Assembly: GCF_010367435.1 (NCBI RefSeq)
Contig: NZ_WJWY01000011.1
Location: 1 to 64,000 of the forward strand
Length of the DNA: 64,000 nucleotides
Direction: 5' to 3'
From: Fusobacterium sp. IOR10
Lineage (GTDB): Bacteria > Fusobacteriota > Fusobacteriia > Fusobacteriales > Fusobacteriaceae
Positions within the stretch are counted from its first letter, which is position 1. Each line of letters opens with the position of its first letter. The translations under genes were made by a program, and so were the position numbers. The notes under the pieces were generated by a model. It searched no databases, had not been told where the DNA came from, and was given only the letters and a program-made list of their open reading frames with translations. Below are positions 31,249 to 40,930 of the stretch, piece after piece.

Positions 31249-32143
31249 ATTTTTCTTTTAATTTTTTATAAACTTCTTCTAAGTGTGGAATTGAATTTCT
31301 TCCACCTAATTTTTCAACTGAAAGAGCTGAACATGCTGATGCAAATCTAATGTTTTCATCTATGGAAAACCCATTGCTAAGTCCATAGACAAAGGCTCCA
31401 TGGAATATGTCCCCAGCACCTGTTGTATCAATTGCAGAAGCTTTAAAAGCTTCATATTTAATTATCTTGTCTTCTTTTTTCATAATAGCTCCCCTTTCAC
31501 CAAGGGTAACTATTATTGTGTTTTTATTTAATTCTTTTAATTTTTCCAAAACATAATCAAAATCTTTTTCTTCTATCTTATTTATCTTACAGTATTCCAT
31601 TGCAAAATCTTCAGAACAAATGAAATAATCAACTAGTTTTCCCAATACTAAAGTACCTTCTTTATAACTTCCTGCATCTAAAACAGAAATAGCTGATGGA
31701 AACAATTTATTTACAGTAAGGGCTATTTGTAATTCATGACCATCATAAAGAATTATTTTAGGAGAAGTTTTATAATTAACCTTTAAATCAAAAATTTCCT
31801 TTTCTTCCCTATAGTTTATAATAGTTCTTGACCCTGTACTTCCATTTGCAATTATTAAACTGCAAGGGGTTATATACTTTTTATCCATTACTATATTTTT
31901 AGTATCAACCCCTACATTTTTTAAATCCTTTATAATTTCATTTCCATAAGAATCATCACCTAGAACAGTTATATAGGATACTTTTTCTCCATATTTTCCA
32001 AGTAAATATGCTGCATTTCCTGCAGGTCCCCCACTAACCATAGTTCTTTCCTCTGCTTGATATTTTTTATTTTCCACTGGAAATTTCTTCAATAAATAAG
32101 TAATATCAAAAGCTGAATGTCCAACACAAAGTATTTTATTCAT
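31247..32143 (-). CDS. PfkB-family carbohydrate kinase
   Basis: This 298-residue ribokinase-type sugar kinase has an N-terminal substrate region GGPAGNAAYLLGKYG (about residues 38-52). The C-terminal ATP/anion-hole signature DTTGAGDIFHGAF contains the catalytic base Asp near residue 245. It is the last gene of the IIA-IIB-IIC-kinase operon, 17 bases after the IIC gene. A second phosphorylation of a PTS-imported sugar phosphate, or phosphorylation of a metabolite from it, is the likely role. The substrate is not readable from sequence. Confidence 0.88.
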   Translation of the reverse strand: MNKILCVGHSAFDITYLLKKFPVENKKYQAEERTMVSGGPAGNAAYLLGKYGEKVSYITVLGDDSYGNEIIKDLKNVGVDTKNIVMDKKYITPCSLIIANGSTGSRTIINYREEKEIFDLKVNYKTSPKIILYDGHELQIALTVNKLFPSAISVLDAGSYKEGTLVLGKLVDYFICSEDFAMEYCKINKIEEKDFDYVLEKLKELNKNTIIVTLGERGAIMKKEDKIIKYEAFKASAIDTTGAGDIFHGAFVYGLSNGFSIDENIRFASACSALSVEKLGGRNSIPHLEEVYKKLKEK

Positions 32144-32160
32144 AGATATCTTCCTTCTTT

Positions 32161-33528
32161 TTAATATTCGTCCTTAGCATTTATAACATGTGTCTTTGTT
32201 TTTATAAAGTTTGGTACAATTAAAACAATTAAGAATACTGCAATTATTGAAATAATACCTGTATTACCAAATTTATTAATTAAGTTTCCTATGATGATTC
32301 CTATTACTCCAAAATCAAAATCTCCAAATGTTGTATTTTGGAATCCTAAATTTCCTAGTACTGGTAACAATAATGCTGGTAAAAATGATAAGAATAATCC
32401 ATTAACAAATGCTCCAACAACTGCTCCCCTTTTACCTCCTGTTGCATTACCATAAATACCTGCTGTAGCTCCACAGAAGAAATGTGGTACAAGACCTGGA
32501 ATAATTAATACTGCTCCTATTCCACCTAAAATAAACATTCCTATAATACCTCCAATAAATGAAGATATGAATCCTATTAATACTGCATTTGGTGCGTATG
32601 TGAAAAATACTGCACAGTCAACTGCTGGTATTGCTTTAGGAATAATTCTTTGGGATACACCTTGAAATGCTGGAATAAGTTCTGATAATATCATTCTTAC
32701 ACCGTTATAAACTATTGTTACCCCAACTGCAAAACTTAAAGCTGCAGTTAATGAATAAACAATATAGTTTGTTCCCCCTGATAATTGTGAAACATATTTA
32801 GGTCCTGCAACTATAGCAGCAATTAAATAAAATACAATCATTGTAATAGCTGTTGAAATTGTAGAATCTCTTAAGAAATTATATTTTTCTGGAATTTCAA
32901 TATGTTCAGTACTTTTTTCTTTATTTCCTATTTTACTTCCAATCCAAGCTGAAATATAATAACCTAATGATCCAAAATGTCCCATGGCTATACCATCATC
33001 ATCTGTAACTAAATCAGTATATTTTTGACCAATTGCAGGGGATATTGCTGACCATGCTCCTAGTAAAAATCCACCAGCCAATACTAAACTTCCACCTTTT
33101 AATCCTGAAGTTGATAATACTGCTGACAACATACATGCCATAAAAAAGCTGTGATGTCCTGTTAAAAATATATATTTATATTTTGTAAATCTTGCAATTA
33201 AAACATTTATTATTAATCCTGCCAAAAGTATAAACATTGTTTCTTTTCCTAAAATATCTTGAGCAATGGAAGTTATTGCTTCATTATTTGGAACTACCCC
33301 TGTTATGTTAAATCCATGTTCAATCATTTTTCCAAGGGGATCAAGATTTTTTACTATAACCCCAGCACCAGCACCTAACATAATATAACCAATTATAGGT
33401 TTTAATGTTCCTGTAATAAGTTTATTAAAAGGTTTTTTCAAGGCAACTAAACCTATTAATGATATTATTCCCAATAAAAATGCTGGACTTGTTAAAATAT
33501 CATTTCCAATAATTCTAAGTAAATTCAT
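32161..33528 (-). CDS. PTS system EIIC component, UlaA/SgaT family
   Basis: This 455-residue inner-membrane permease of the ascorbate (L) PTS family has about ten to twelve membrane segments. Family-like stretches include GYIMLGAGAGVIVKNLDPL, TGHHSFFMACMLSA and VVGAFVNGLFLSFLPALLLPVLG. It accepts phosphate from the IIB protein encoded 15 bases upstream and moves the sugar inward as a phosphate ester. Ascorbate is the archetypal substrate, but the operon lacks the UlaG lactonase and UlaDEF genes, so another sugar or polyol acid is possible. Confidence 0.88.
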   Translation of the reverse strand: MNLLRIIGNDILTSPAFLLGIISLIGLVALKKPFNKLITGTLKPIIGYIMLGAGAGVIVKNLDPLGKMIEHGFNITGVVPNNEAITSIAQDILGKETMFILLAGLIINVLIARFTKYKYIFLTGHHSFFMACMLSAVLSTSGLKGGSLVLAGGFLLGAWSAISPAIGQKYTDLVTDDDGIAMGHFGSLGYYISAWIGSKIGNKEKSTEHIEIPEKYNFLRDSTISTAITMIVFYLIAAIVAGPKYVSQLSGGTNYIVYSLTAALSFAVGVTIVYNGVRMILSELIPAFQGVSQRIIPKAIPAVDCAVFFTYAPNAVLIGFISSFIGGIIGMFILGGIGAVLIIPGLVPHFFCGATAGIYGNATGGKRGAVVGAFVNGLFLSFLPALLLPVLGNLGFQNTTFGDFDFGVIGIIIGNLINKFGNTGIISIIAVFLIVLIVPNFIKTKTHVINAKDEY

Positions 33529-33543
33529 AATTTCCCTCCTATT

Positions 33544-33819
33544 TTATTTTACTAATTCTTTAATTTTGTCTAATACATCTTCTTTTATTTTTCTTTTATT
33601 AGTATAACTTCTTATTTCAGCTACATTATAATTCTTTAATTGTTCTGCTAGTTGTTTTATTGTAACTATTAGATCCACTTGTTTTCCTGCAACTGAATTA
33701 AAATCAGATGAAGTTACATCTGCTTCAATTCCCTCTTCTTTGCAAATTTCTTCAATTTTCATTGCACACATAAGACTACTTCCAATTCCATTTCCACATA
33801 CAGTAACTATTTTTATCAT
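33544..33819 (-). CDS. PTS system EIIB component, UlaB type
   Basis: This 91-residue cytoplasmic phosphocarrier has its phospho-cysteine at residue 8 in VTVCGNGIGSS, the standard IIB loop. Length is normal for a free-standing IIB of the Ula/lactose-like fold. It takes phosphate from the IIA protein encoded 11 bases upstream and passes it to the sugar at the IIC membrane component encoded downstream. The GGAGAG ribosome binding site is well placed. Confidence 0.9.
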   Translation of the reverse strand: MIKIVTVCGNGIGSSLMCAMKIEEICKEEGIEADVTSSDFNSVAGKQVDLIVTIKQLAEQLKNYNVAEIRSYTNKRKIKEDVLDKIKELVK

Positions 33820-33830
33820 TTATCTCTCCT

Positions 33831-34262
33831 TTATTTAAGTAATTTTTTTGTTTCTTCAATAGATTTAGCTAAAATTAATTTTTCAATACGTTCCTCATCA
33901 TCAATTATATCCATTAAACCTTTTAATATATCAATGTGAGAATTATTGTCCTTTGCTGCTAACATAAATATTAAGTAAACCTTTTCATCTTCCCCTTCAA
34001 ATAAAACTCCTTCATTTACCTTAAGTAAAGAGATGCATGTTTTATTTACTCCATCTTCTGGTCTTGCATGGGGCATGGCTATTTTAGGTTCTATGATAAT
34101 ATAATTTCCCATTTTTTCAATTTTACTAAAAATTGCTTCCACATAGGAATTTTCTATATCCCCCCTTTCCAATAGCGGTTTGGCTACTTCTTTTATTGTT
34201 TCTTTCCAGTCTTTTACCTGGTCAACAATAACTATCTTTCCTTCTAGCTCTTTTTCTAACAT
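33831..34262 (-). CDS. PTS system EIIA component (mannitol/fructose-type fold, UlaC type)
   Basis: This 143-residue phosphocarrier has its active histidine in IAMPHARPEDGV (about residue 66). I chose ATG at 34262, since AGGAG lies nine bases upstream of it. The earlier ATG at 34271 overlaps that ribosome binding site. It is the first gene of the PTS operon. A -10 (TATAAT) can be read about 40 bases upstream, between the regulator's terminator and the start. The regulator upstream carries its own IIA-like and IIB-like domains, so phosphorylation state probably controls the operon. Confidence 0.88.
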   Translation of the reverse strand: MLEKELEGKIVIVDQVKDWKETIKEVAKPLLERGDIENSYVEAIFSKIEKMGNYIIIEPKIAMPHARPEDGVNKTCISLLKVNEGVLFEGEDEKVYLIFMLAAKDNNSHIDILKGLMDIIDDEERIEKLILAKSIEETKKLLK

Positions 34263-34344
34263 TGTATCCATCTCCTATCCTCTTATTCTAAATATATTAT
34301 AGCTTCTTTTGAACTTTCCTAAAAGATAGTATTTTTTTCAAAAA

Positions 34345-34369
34345 AAAAAGAGGATATTAATCCCCTTTA
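34345..34369 (-). terminator. Terminator overlapping the end of the PRD regulator gene
   Basis: AAAGGGGAT and ATCCTCTTT pair with one mismatch around a TAAT loop that includes the gene's own stop codon, and a run of T follows on the minus strand. It separates the regulator from the PTS genes. Confidence 0.65.
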
Positions 34370-36360
34370 AAATATTCTAAAATCTTTTTAGAATTATTTG
34401 TATTTTTTATTTTATTTTTCAAGTCCCTCTCTTCAAATTCAGTTATAATTTTATTTAAAATATTCAAATGTTCCTTTTTATCCTTGGAACAAAAAGCAAT
34501 TACAAAATTTATTTTTTTATTATTTAAAAATTCTATTTCATTGTCATATCTCACAAGGGCAAAACCTGTTTTATTAACATTTCCTGTACTTTGAGCATGG
34601 GGGAAAAGTACCCCTGGTACAAGCATTATATAGTCTCCATATTCTTCCACAACTTCTATCATCCCTTGTATATAATCTTTTTTTATACAATTTGAATCTA
34701 GTAAAATATTTCCCGCTTCCCTTATTGCATCCTTCCAGTTTTTAGCATTTCCTGAAACTTTAATCATATTTTCATTAATAAAGTCTAATTTTGTAAGTTT
34801 TTTTTGAAAAATATCATCTATCAATTTATTATCTAAGAAAGCCCTTAAACTTTCAATAAGTTTCTCATTTATTTCTATATCACTATTTTCCTCTAAAACC
34901 CCTAGAAGTTCTGAAAACACAATTTTCTTATTGTCCTTTTGAACAGGAAATTCATCTAGTTTTTTCATATCCTCCTTAGTTAAAATAGAATTAACCTTAA
35001 GTATTTTTTTATCCCCTGTGTAATTATCTATGGAAACTGTTGTAAGTATTAAATCCACTTCTTCCTTTTCTATCTTTTTTTCAAATAAATATCTAGGGAT
35101 GGTGTCTACTATTTTAATTCTATACCTATCTTTTAATTGCTGAGCTAATAATTTTGAGCTTCCATATCCTGAGGCACAAACTAATAGAACTTTTAATTTT
35201 TCTCTTTTTTTCTTTATATTTCTATCCATAGCTAACTTAAAATGAACTGTTAAAAAGGCTATTTCATCATCTGTAAATTTTTCATCTATGAATTTTTCCA
35301 AATTTCCAACTGATTCTTTTACATTTTCAAATAATTTAGGATAACTTTCTATTACCTCTTTATATATTGAATTATCTAAAATTATTTTATTTTTTATTCT
35401 ATATATTGTTGGTTTTATATGATTAACTAATTCTAAAAATAATGTTTCATCCCTTGAAATATCCACATCAAGTTTTTCATTAACTAAATTAATTAATCTT
35501 CTTACTGTTATTTCTATTTCAACCCAGTTTTCATAATAGGAATAATTAATATTGTATGTATGGCTCCCTAAAAAATAATCTGTAATCTTTAGGTATTCTT
35601 CCTTTAAAACCTCTATTTCATAATAGCCTTCAATTAAAGCCTTTGATTTTTTAATACATTTATATTCAAAGGTATCTTCTAAAAATTTACTGTTTTTTAT
35701 GTTTTTAATTTCCCATTTGTTTTTATTAAAGTAAATCATTAATTTTATATATTTTAATATTATAATGTAAGCTTCATCAGAAATTATCCTATCCATTAAT
35801 TTTTGACAGTAATTTATAAAAATTTTTATTCCCTTTACATCAATATCTCCTATGTATTTTTCAATAACATCCCTTAGAAATTTACTTTCTAGTTTCTCTG
35901 AAAAAACCAATGTTTTCAGGGCTAACTGTCTTATTTGTTCCTCTTCCCCTATTATTTCAAGGCCTTTTTTAGGAAGTAACTCTAACTTTAAATTATAGTC
36001 TATTAATTTTTTTCTTATTTCCCTTAGATGAACTTTTATAGTGCTTTTACTTAAATCAAGTTCATTTGCAATATCCCTTTGATTAATATATCTTTCAAAG
36101 GATATTTTTAGCATTATATAAAGTTCCCTTTCTTCATAGGATGGAATGTATTTTTCCACTGTTTTTAAAAAATTCTCAAGGGCATTGTAGTCACTAACCA
36201 CACATTCTCCCTTTAATATTTCCAATATATTGTTTTTTTCTATTTCATATCTAATACTTCTTTCACTAAGGGAGAAATATTTGGATAAATATTTCAATGA
36301 AATTGGCTCTTTTTTTTCTAGTAGTAAATTTATTATTTGTATGGATCTACTTCTTATCAT
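34357..36360 (-). CDS. PRD-domain transcriptional activator/antiterminator (MtlR/LicR type)
   Basis: This 667-residue multi-domain regulator has in order: an HTH (about residues 1-55, LSKYFSLSERSIRYEI), a second HTH (about 95-130, IANELDLSKSTIKVHLREI), two PTS-regulation domains (about 180-400) and an EIIB-like domain with its cysteine in VCASGYGSSKLL (about 395-405). The last part is an EIIA-like domain with LFPHAQSTGNVNKT (about 590). Such proteins activate a PTS operon when dephosphorylated by substrate transport. The PTS operon follows directly in the same direction after a terminator, so it is the obvious target. Confidence 0.9.
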   Translation of the reverse strand: MIRSRSIQIINLLLEKKEPISLKYLSKYFSLSERSIRYEIEKNNILEILKGECVVSDYNALENFLKTVEKYIPSYEERELYIMLKISFERYINQRDIANELDLSKSTIKVHLREIRKKLIDYNLKLELLPKKGLEIIGEEEQIRQLALKTLVFSEKLESKFLRDVIEKYIGDIDVKGIKIFINYCQKLMDRIISDEAYIIILKYIKLMIYFNKNKWEIKNIKNSKFLEDTFEYKCIKKSKALIEGYYEIEVLKEEYLKITDYFLGSHTYNINYSYYENWVEIEITVRRLINLVNEKLDVDISRDETLFLELVNHIKPTIYRIKNKIILDNSIYKEVIESYPKLFENVKESVGNLEKFIDEKFTDDEIAFLTVHFKLAMDRNIKKKREKLKVLLVCASGYGSSKLLAQQLKDRYRIKIVDTIPRYLFEKKIEKEEVDLILTTVSIDNYTGDKKILKVNSILTKEDMKKLDEFPVQKDNKKIVFSELLGVLEENSDIEINEKLIESLRAFLDNKLIDDIFQKKLTKLDFINENMIKVSGNAKNWKDAIREAGNILLDSNCIKKDYIQGMIEVVEEYGDYIMLVPGVLFPHAQSTGNVNKTGFALVRYDNEIEFLNNKKINFVIAFCSKDKKEHLNILNKIITEFEERDLKNKIKNTNNSKKILEYFKGD

Positions 36361-36388
36361 TTGTCCTACCTTTAAATTGTTATTATCT

Positions 36389-37159
36389 TTATTTTAACAT
36401 ATTTTCCCTTGGTAGCATATAATCATCAAAGAAAAACCTAGAAGCTAGTATTAATATGAAAAAAGCATTGTACATCTGTGCCCCAAATATAAGTATCATA
36501 ACTGCAATTTGATATTTTATAGCTATCATAGGTAGATTCCCTGCTAAAATTTGACCTGTCATCATTCCTGGAAGTTTAACTATTCCAAGTGTTGCCATTG
36601 TAGCTATTGCTGGCCTTAAACTTAAATTTATACTCTCTGCCATATATGGTTTCAAAGCTTCTAATTTACTAGCTCCTAAACTCAAAGTATATAAATACTC
36701 TTTCTTTCTATTTTTGAAAATAGATAAAAATGAAGTCATGGATATTATTGATGTATTTAAGCAATTACCAAGAACCATTCCAGATATGGGAATTAAATAT
36801 TTTGCTTCAAAAAATCCAACTTTCAATATAATTATATTAAAAAATAATGAAAATCCAAATATTAAAAAAAACATTGGGAAAAAAATAACTAAAAAAGCTT
36901 TCATTTTCACTTTAATGGATTTTATTGTTGTAAATGTTGCTGCAATTATCATAATGCATAAATATATTCCGTTTACAAATGGATTATTATAAATAAAAAT
37001 ATACTGCAAGTATAACCCCACTAAACTAAGTTGAATGAACATTCTTAAAATTGAAATTGTTGAGGATTTTAAAATTCCCAACTTAAAATATTTTTCTAAA
37101 AATATTCCTGGAAGTAGTAAAATTAATGTTAAAAATAGAGAGTAATAAGAAATATCCAT
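36389..37159 (-). CDS. fetB: FetB/UPF0014-family ABC permease
   Basis: This 256-residue membrane protein has about seven helices and matches the FetB (YbbM) family, with GASKLEALKPYM and GIVKLPGMMTGQILAG as clear markers. In E. coli, FetAB helps export iron under oxidative stress. The ATG at 37159 overlaps the fetA stop as TAATG, with AAGGAGG upstream. An in-frame GTG six bases earlier is the alternative. It is translationally coupled to the ATPase gene. The PRD regulator gene starts 28 bases after its stop but is probably functionally unrelated. Confidence 0.88.
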   Translation of the reverse strand: MDISYYSLFLTLILLLPGIFLEKYFKLGILKSSTISILRMFIQLSLVGLYLQYIFIYNNPFVNGIYLCIMIIAATFTTIKSIKVKMKAFLVIFFPMFFLIFGFSLFFNIIILKVGFFEAKYLIPISGMVLGNCLNTSIISMTSFLSIFKNRKKEYLYTLSLGASKLEALKPYMAESINLSLRPAIATMATLGIVKLPGMMTGQILAGNLPMIAIKYQIAVMILIFGAQMYNAFFILILASRFFFDDYMLPRENMLK

Positions 37160-37752
37160 TACCACTTCACCTCCTTAAAATCCCAAATATCATCGTGGGA
37201 AATAATTAAAACTGTTGCATTGCTATTTAAAATATAGTCTTTCACCTTTAGTTTCATTTCCATATCCAAAGAGGCTGTAACCTCATCTAAAAGCCATATT
37301 TCACGATTTAATCCCATACAAATAGCAAAGCCCAATCTTTGTCTTTCCCCTCCAGAAAGCTCCCTTACATTTTTGTAGAGAGCATCTAAAATATTAAAAT
37401 CTTCCAAATATTTTAGTATCTCATCATAATAAACTTTATTTTTATTTAAATTATAGTTAATAATTTCTATTATTAACTCTTTCACATTTTTATTTTGAAA
37501 ATCAATATCTTGGCTTACATAGGAAATTTTTTTTCTAATATCTAAAATAGTGTACTTATTTAATTTACATCTATCAATATATATTTCCCCTTGAGCCTTT
37601 TGAAAACCTAATAAAATATTAAACAAGGTAGTCTTCCCTTTACCAGATACAGCATTTAAAACTATCTTCTCCCCTGCTTTAATTTCCAAATTAAAATTTT
37701 TAAATATTTCTTTTCCTCCCAGTTGACAATTTAATCCCTTTATCCTAATCAT
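37159..37752 (-). CDS. fetA: FetA-like ABC transporter ATP-binding protein
   Basis: This 197-residue ATPase is shorter than most. Walker A reads NAVSGKGKTTLFN (the usual GxSGxGKT position), the signature is RELSGGERQRLGFA, and Walker B is IWLLDEVTASLD with the ISHD switch. I chose ATG at 37752, preceded by AAGGAG. The longer ORF start at 37785 lies at the predicted transcription start of the promoter at 37789-37817, so it would be leaderless at best. It pairs with FetB through a TAATG overlap. Confidence 0.87.
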   Translation of the reverse strand: MIRIKGLNCQLGGKEIFKNFNLEIKAGEKIVLNAVSGKGKTTLFNILLGFQKAQGEIYIDRCKLNKYTILDIRKKISYVSQDIDFQNKNVKELIIEIINYNLNKNKVYYDEILKYLEDFNILDALYKNVRELSGGERQRLGFAICMGLNREIWLLDEVTASLDMEMKLKVKDYILNSNATVLIISHDDIWDFKEVKW

Positions 37753-37788
37753 AAATATTGCTCCTTGTAATATAAATTTGTCCATATT

Positions 37789-37817
37789 ATTTTACCCTAA
37801 GAGATTTTAAAAGTCAA
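37789..37817 (-). promoter_or_regulatory. Promoter of fetAB
   Basis: On the minus strand TTGACT (37812-37817), a 17-base spacer and TAAAAT (37789-37794) precede fetA. Transcription would start near 37782, which supports the ATG at 37752. Confidence 0.75.
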
Positions 37818-37847
37818 AATATACTATTAATTCTTTTTCTCCTTTCA

Positions 37848-37876
37848 TTGACTAAACAAATAATATTTGGTATGAT
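37848..37876 (+). promoter_or_regulatory. Promoter of proC
   Basis: TTGACT (37848-37853) and TATGAT (37871-37876) are separated by 17 bases, 34 bases upstream of the proC ATG. It is divergent from the fetAB promoter. Confidence 0.75.
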
Positions 37877-37909
37877 TAAGAAAATATTATTTAAAAAGAG
37901 GTCTTAATT

Positions 37910-38710
37910 ATGAGTAGAAAAATAGGATTTATAGGTACAGGAAATATGGGGCAAGCAATGATTAAAGGAATCATTTCTTCTAAAATAGTTTCTAGTGAAA
38001 ATATTTTGGTTTCAGACAAGGATACTGCTAAATTACAAGATGTTTCTAATAAATTTAACATAAAAGGTGAAACTTCCAATGTGGACCTTGCTAAAAATGT
38101 TGATATTTTAATACTTTCTGTTAAACCAAATATTTATAAAATATTAATTGATGAAATTAAAGATGTTATAAAAGAAGAAACTATTATTATAACCCTTGCT
38201 CCTAATCTTTCCCTTGAAGATTTAGGAAAAATGTTTAATAAAGAGCTTAAAATAGTTAGATCAATGCCAAATACTCCTGCCTTTGTTGGAGAAGGAATGA
38301 GTGCTATAGTTCCTAATTCAAATATAACAAAGGAAGATTTGGACTATGTTTTTGAAATTTTTAATAGCTTTGGAAAGGTTGAAGTAGTTAATGAAAATAT
38401 TATGAGTACTGTTGTTGCCACAAGTGGTTCTTCACCTGCTTATGTTTTCATATTAATTGAAGCTATGGCTGACGCTGCTGTGGCTGGGGGAATGAGTAGA
38501 GATTCTGCCTATAAATTTGCAGCTCAATCTGTATTAGGTAGTGCTAAAATGGTTCTTGAAACTAACCTACATCCAGGAATATTAAAGGATATGGTGTGCT
38601 CTCCAGGGGGAACTACCATTGACGCTGTTAAAGAACTTGAAAAATGTGGATTTAGAAACTCAATAATTCAAGCTATGGAAGTTTGTAAAAACAAAGCTAA
38701 AAATATGTAA
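37910..38710 (+). CDS. proC: Pyrroline-5-carboxylate reductase
   Basis: This 266-residue cytoplasmic enzyme carries out the last step of proline synthesis, reducing P5C with NAD(P)H. The N-terminal dinucleotide motif is GFIGTGNMGQAM (about residues 5-16). The conserved VRSMPNTPAFVGEGMS and the C-terminal signature VCSPGGTTIDAV are complete. Length is normal. A promoter and GAGG ribosome binding site precede it, and a strong terminator follows, so it is monocistronic. proA and proB are not nearby. Confidence 0.95.
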   Translation: MSRKIGFIGTGNMGQAMIKGIISSKIVSSENILVSDKDTAKLQDVSNKFNIKGETSNVDLAKNVDILILSVKPNIYKILIDEIKDVIKEETIIITLAPNLSLEDLGKMFNKELKIVRSMPNTPAFVGEGMSAIVPNSNITKEDLDYVFEIFNSFGKVEVVNENIMSTVVATSGSSPAYVFILIEAMADAAVAGGMSRDSAYKFAAQSVLGSAKMVLETNLHPGILKDMVCSPGGTTIDAVKELEKCGFRNSIIQAMEVCKNKAKNM

Positions 38711-38726
38711 AAAATTTCTATAAATT

Positions 38727-38763
38727 AAAAGGGTGATTTCAATGTATTTGAAATCACCCTTTT
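38727..38763. terminator. Hairpin terminator between proC and the GGDEF gene
   Basis: A perfect 16-bp stem (AAAAGGGTGATTTCAA and its complement) with a five-base loop lies 16 bases after the proC stop and 11 bases before the converging gene's stop. It is usable by both strands. Confidence 0.9.
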
Positions 38764-38774
38764 CTATTTTTTAT

Positions 38775-40901
38775 TTAAGCATCCTTTCCATTGTAAACTG
38801 TATATTTATTTTTTCCCTCTGATTTTGCTTTGTATAAAGCGTCATCTGCTTCCTTATACATTCTTTCAAAAGTTTTTTTCTCCTCTTTAATAAAAGTAAT
38901 ACCAAAGGAACATTTAACTATCATTTTATTTTTTTCATCTTTTTCTTCCATCATACAGTTGTTAATATCAACAATTAATCTTTCAATTTTAGAATTCACA
39001 TAATTTTCTCTATCAAGATTATATATGAATACAGCAAATTCATCTCCTCCCATTCTTCCTAAAATATCTGAATTTTTGAAGGATTTTTTCAATAAACTTG
39101 TCACTTTAATTATAACTTTGTCACCTATAAAATGTCCATAGGTATCGTTTATAGATTTAAAGGAATCTATATCCACCATTATAAAAGCTGACATTTCATA
39201 TGGATTTCTAGTATCTAACAATTTAGTTACTACCTTTTCAAAGGTTTCTCTATTGTATAATTTCGTCATTGAATCTTTTTTAGATAAAGCTGTAACTTTT
39301 TTTATTAATTTATCTTTCCTGTTTATTCTGAAATAATAAATAAAATGTAATATACTAAATATTAAAATTATTCCAATTATAAAAGATTCAATTGAATTTA
39401 AATAAATCCAATTTAATATGTGACTATTTTTAGGCTTATAATCTAAATTATCAGAAACAATTTGAATAATGTCTTTTTCCTTTATGGAAGAAATTGTCTT
39501 ATTAATTACCGAATTAAATATAGGAGAACTTTCATTTAAAACAAAGGAAGACATATTTTCAAAAGAAATATATTCTTTAAATAGCTTATTATATTTATAG
39601 TTATTAAAATAAAAATTTCCAACTAAATGATCACAGAAGGTTATGTCACATTCCTCTGAGTAAACTGCTTCTAAACACTCTTCTATACTGTCATAATAAC
39701 ATATACTAGATGGTCTAAAATTTTTCTTCACATAGGAATTTGTAAAATTACTATTCTTAACAACTGCAACCTTTAACTTATCCTTAGAATAAATTGGTTT
39801 ATTACTATTTCTTATTTTATAATATTTTCTTTCTAGATATTCAGATGTTAAATTTAAATCATTTTTTTCTGCCCAATTCATGTCAAAGTAATTTCCGCAG
39901 ATTACAACATTTTCCCCTAATTTTTTAATTTCTTGAGCATTTAAATAATTATCCACAACTTTATAATCAAGTTCAACATTTAATTTATCACAAATTAATT
40001 TAGCTAAATCATAATCTATTCCCCTATTTTTTCCATTTTTTTTATAGGCAAAATACCCTCTTCCACTTGGAGATATAAATGTTATTTTAGTTAAATTTTT
40101 TAATTTATCCCTTTCTTCTTGATTAAAAAACAATGACATTTTATTATTTCTTTTAGATGTAGTATACTTATATTTTTTGATAACATCCTTATTATACTTT
40201 TTCATTGTTTTAATAGATTCATTAATGTCATTTAATAACTTTTCATCTCCCTTTTTAACAGCAATATATGTAAATTGTGGATCAAAATAATCTACTATTT
40301 TAATATTTCTTCCTTTCATAGAAGCAATTGAAGATGTATATGACAGGGCCATATCTATTTTTTCCATATAAAAATTTTCCCACAATTCTTTATATGTATC
40401 ATAATAAATTATCTGATTTTTATAGTTATTTAATTTTGATATTCTTGCGTATTCCTCACCTAAAAATTCCCCTTTAATAGCACCTACTTTTTTAGAACTT
40501 GTAAAATTGTACTTGGATAAATTTAATTTATTATCTGAGCATACAACCATAACTCCTTCTAACATTCCTATACTATATTTTGAAAATTTAAATTTTTTTT
40601 CCCTTTCTTTAGTTTTTATCATCCCAGCTATTATGTCTATTTTCCCTTTGGATAAATTATCTTCACATTCATTCCATGTTCCATGGATGTAATTATATTT
40701 AAAATTTGAATATTTCTTTATTTGCTGAATATAGTAATAGTTATATCCTGATTTATTACCATAATAATCCTCTTCCATTTCATTTTCTATATTATAAAAT
40801 CCAACCTTTACTTCTTTATACTTATTTGCAAAAGAACAATTGAATAGTATAAACATGTGTATTAAAGCTATTAATACTAATTTAGTGTATCTTTTAGTCA
40901 T
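38775..40901 (-). CDS. Diguanylate cyclase with two periplasmic solute-binding domains
   Basis: This 708-residue membrane sensor starts with a signal sequence (about residues 1-25). Two SBP_bac_3-like amino-acid-binding domains follow (about 30-245 and 265-480), then one membrane helix (about 495-515) and a GGDEF domain. The catalytic motif GGDEF is intact at 618-622, so c-di-GMP synthesis is likely. The RxxD product-inhibition site five residues before it reads KNSD, so feedback inhibition may be lost. The likely role is sensing an amino acid or similar ligand outside the cytoplasm. It ends a unit of thrE-type exporter genes and ylmH, 29 bases after ylmH. Confidence 0.88.
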   Translation of the reverse strand: MTKRYTKLVLIALIHMFILFNCSFANKYKEVKVGFYNIENEMEEDYYGNKSGYNYYYIQQIKKYSNFKYNYIHGTWNECEDNLSKGKIDIIAGMIKTKEREKKFKFSKYSIGMLEGVMVVCSDNKLNLSKYNFTSSKKVGAIKGEFLGEEYARISKLNNYKNQIIYYDTYKELWENFYMEKIDMALSYTSSIASMKGRNIKIVDYFDPQFTYIAVKKGDEKLLNDINESIKTMKKYNKDVIKKYKYTTSKRNNKMSLFFNQEERDKLKNLTKITFISPSGRGYFAYKKNGKNRGIDYDLAKLICDKLNVELDYKVVDNYLNAQEIKKLGENVVICGNYFDMNWAEKNDLNLTSEYLERKYYKIRNSNKPIYSKDKLKVAVVKNSNFTNSYVKKNFRPSSICYYDSIEECLEAVYSEECDITFCDHLVGNFYFNNYKYNKLFKEYISFENMSSFVLNESSPIFNSVINKTISSIKEKDIIQIVSDNLDYKPKNSHILNWIYLNSIESFIIGIILIFSILHFIYYFRINRKDKLIKKVTALSKKDSMTKLYNRETFEKVVTKLLDTRNPYEMSAFIMVDIDSFKSINDTYGHFIGDKVIIKVTSLLKKSFKNSDILGRMGGDEFAVFIYNLDRENYVNSKIERLIVDINNCMMEEKDEKNKMIVKCSFGITFIKEEKKTFERMYKEADDALYKAKSEGKNKYTVYNGKDA

Positions 40902-40930
40902 ATTTTCTCCCTATTTTATACCTCAAACTT

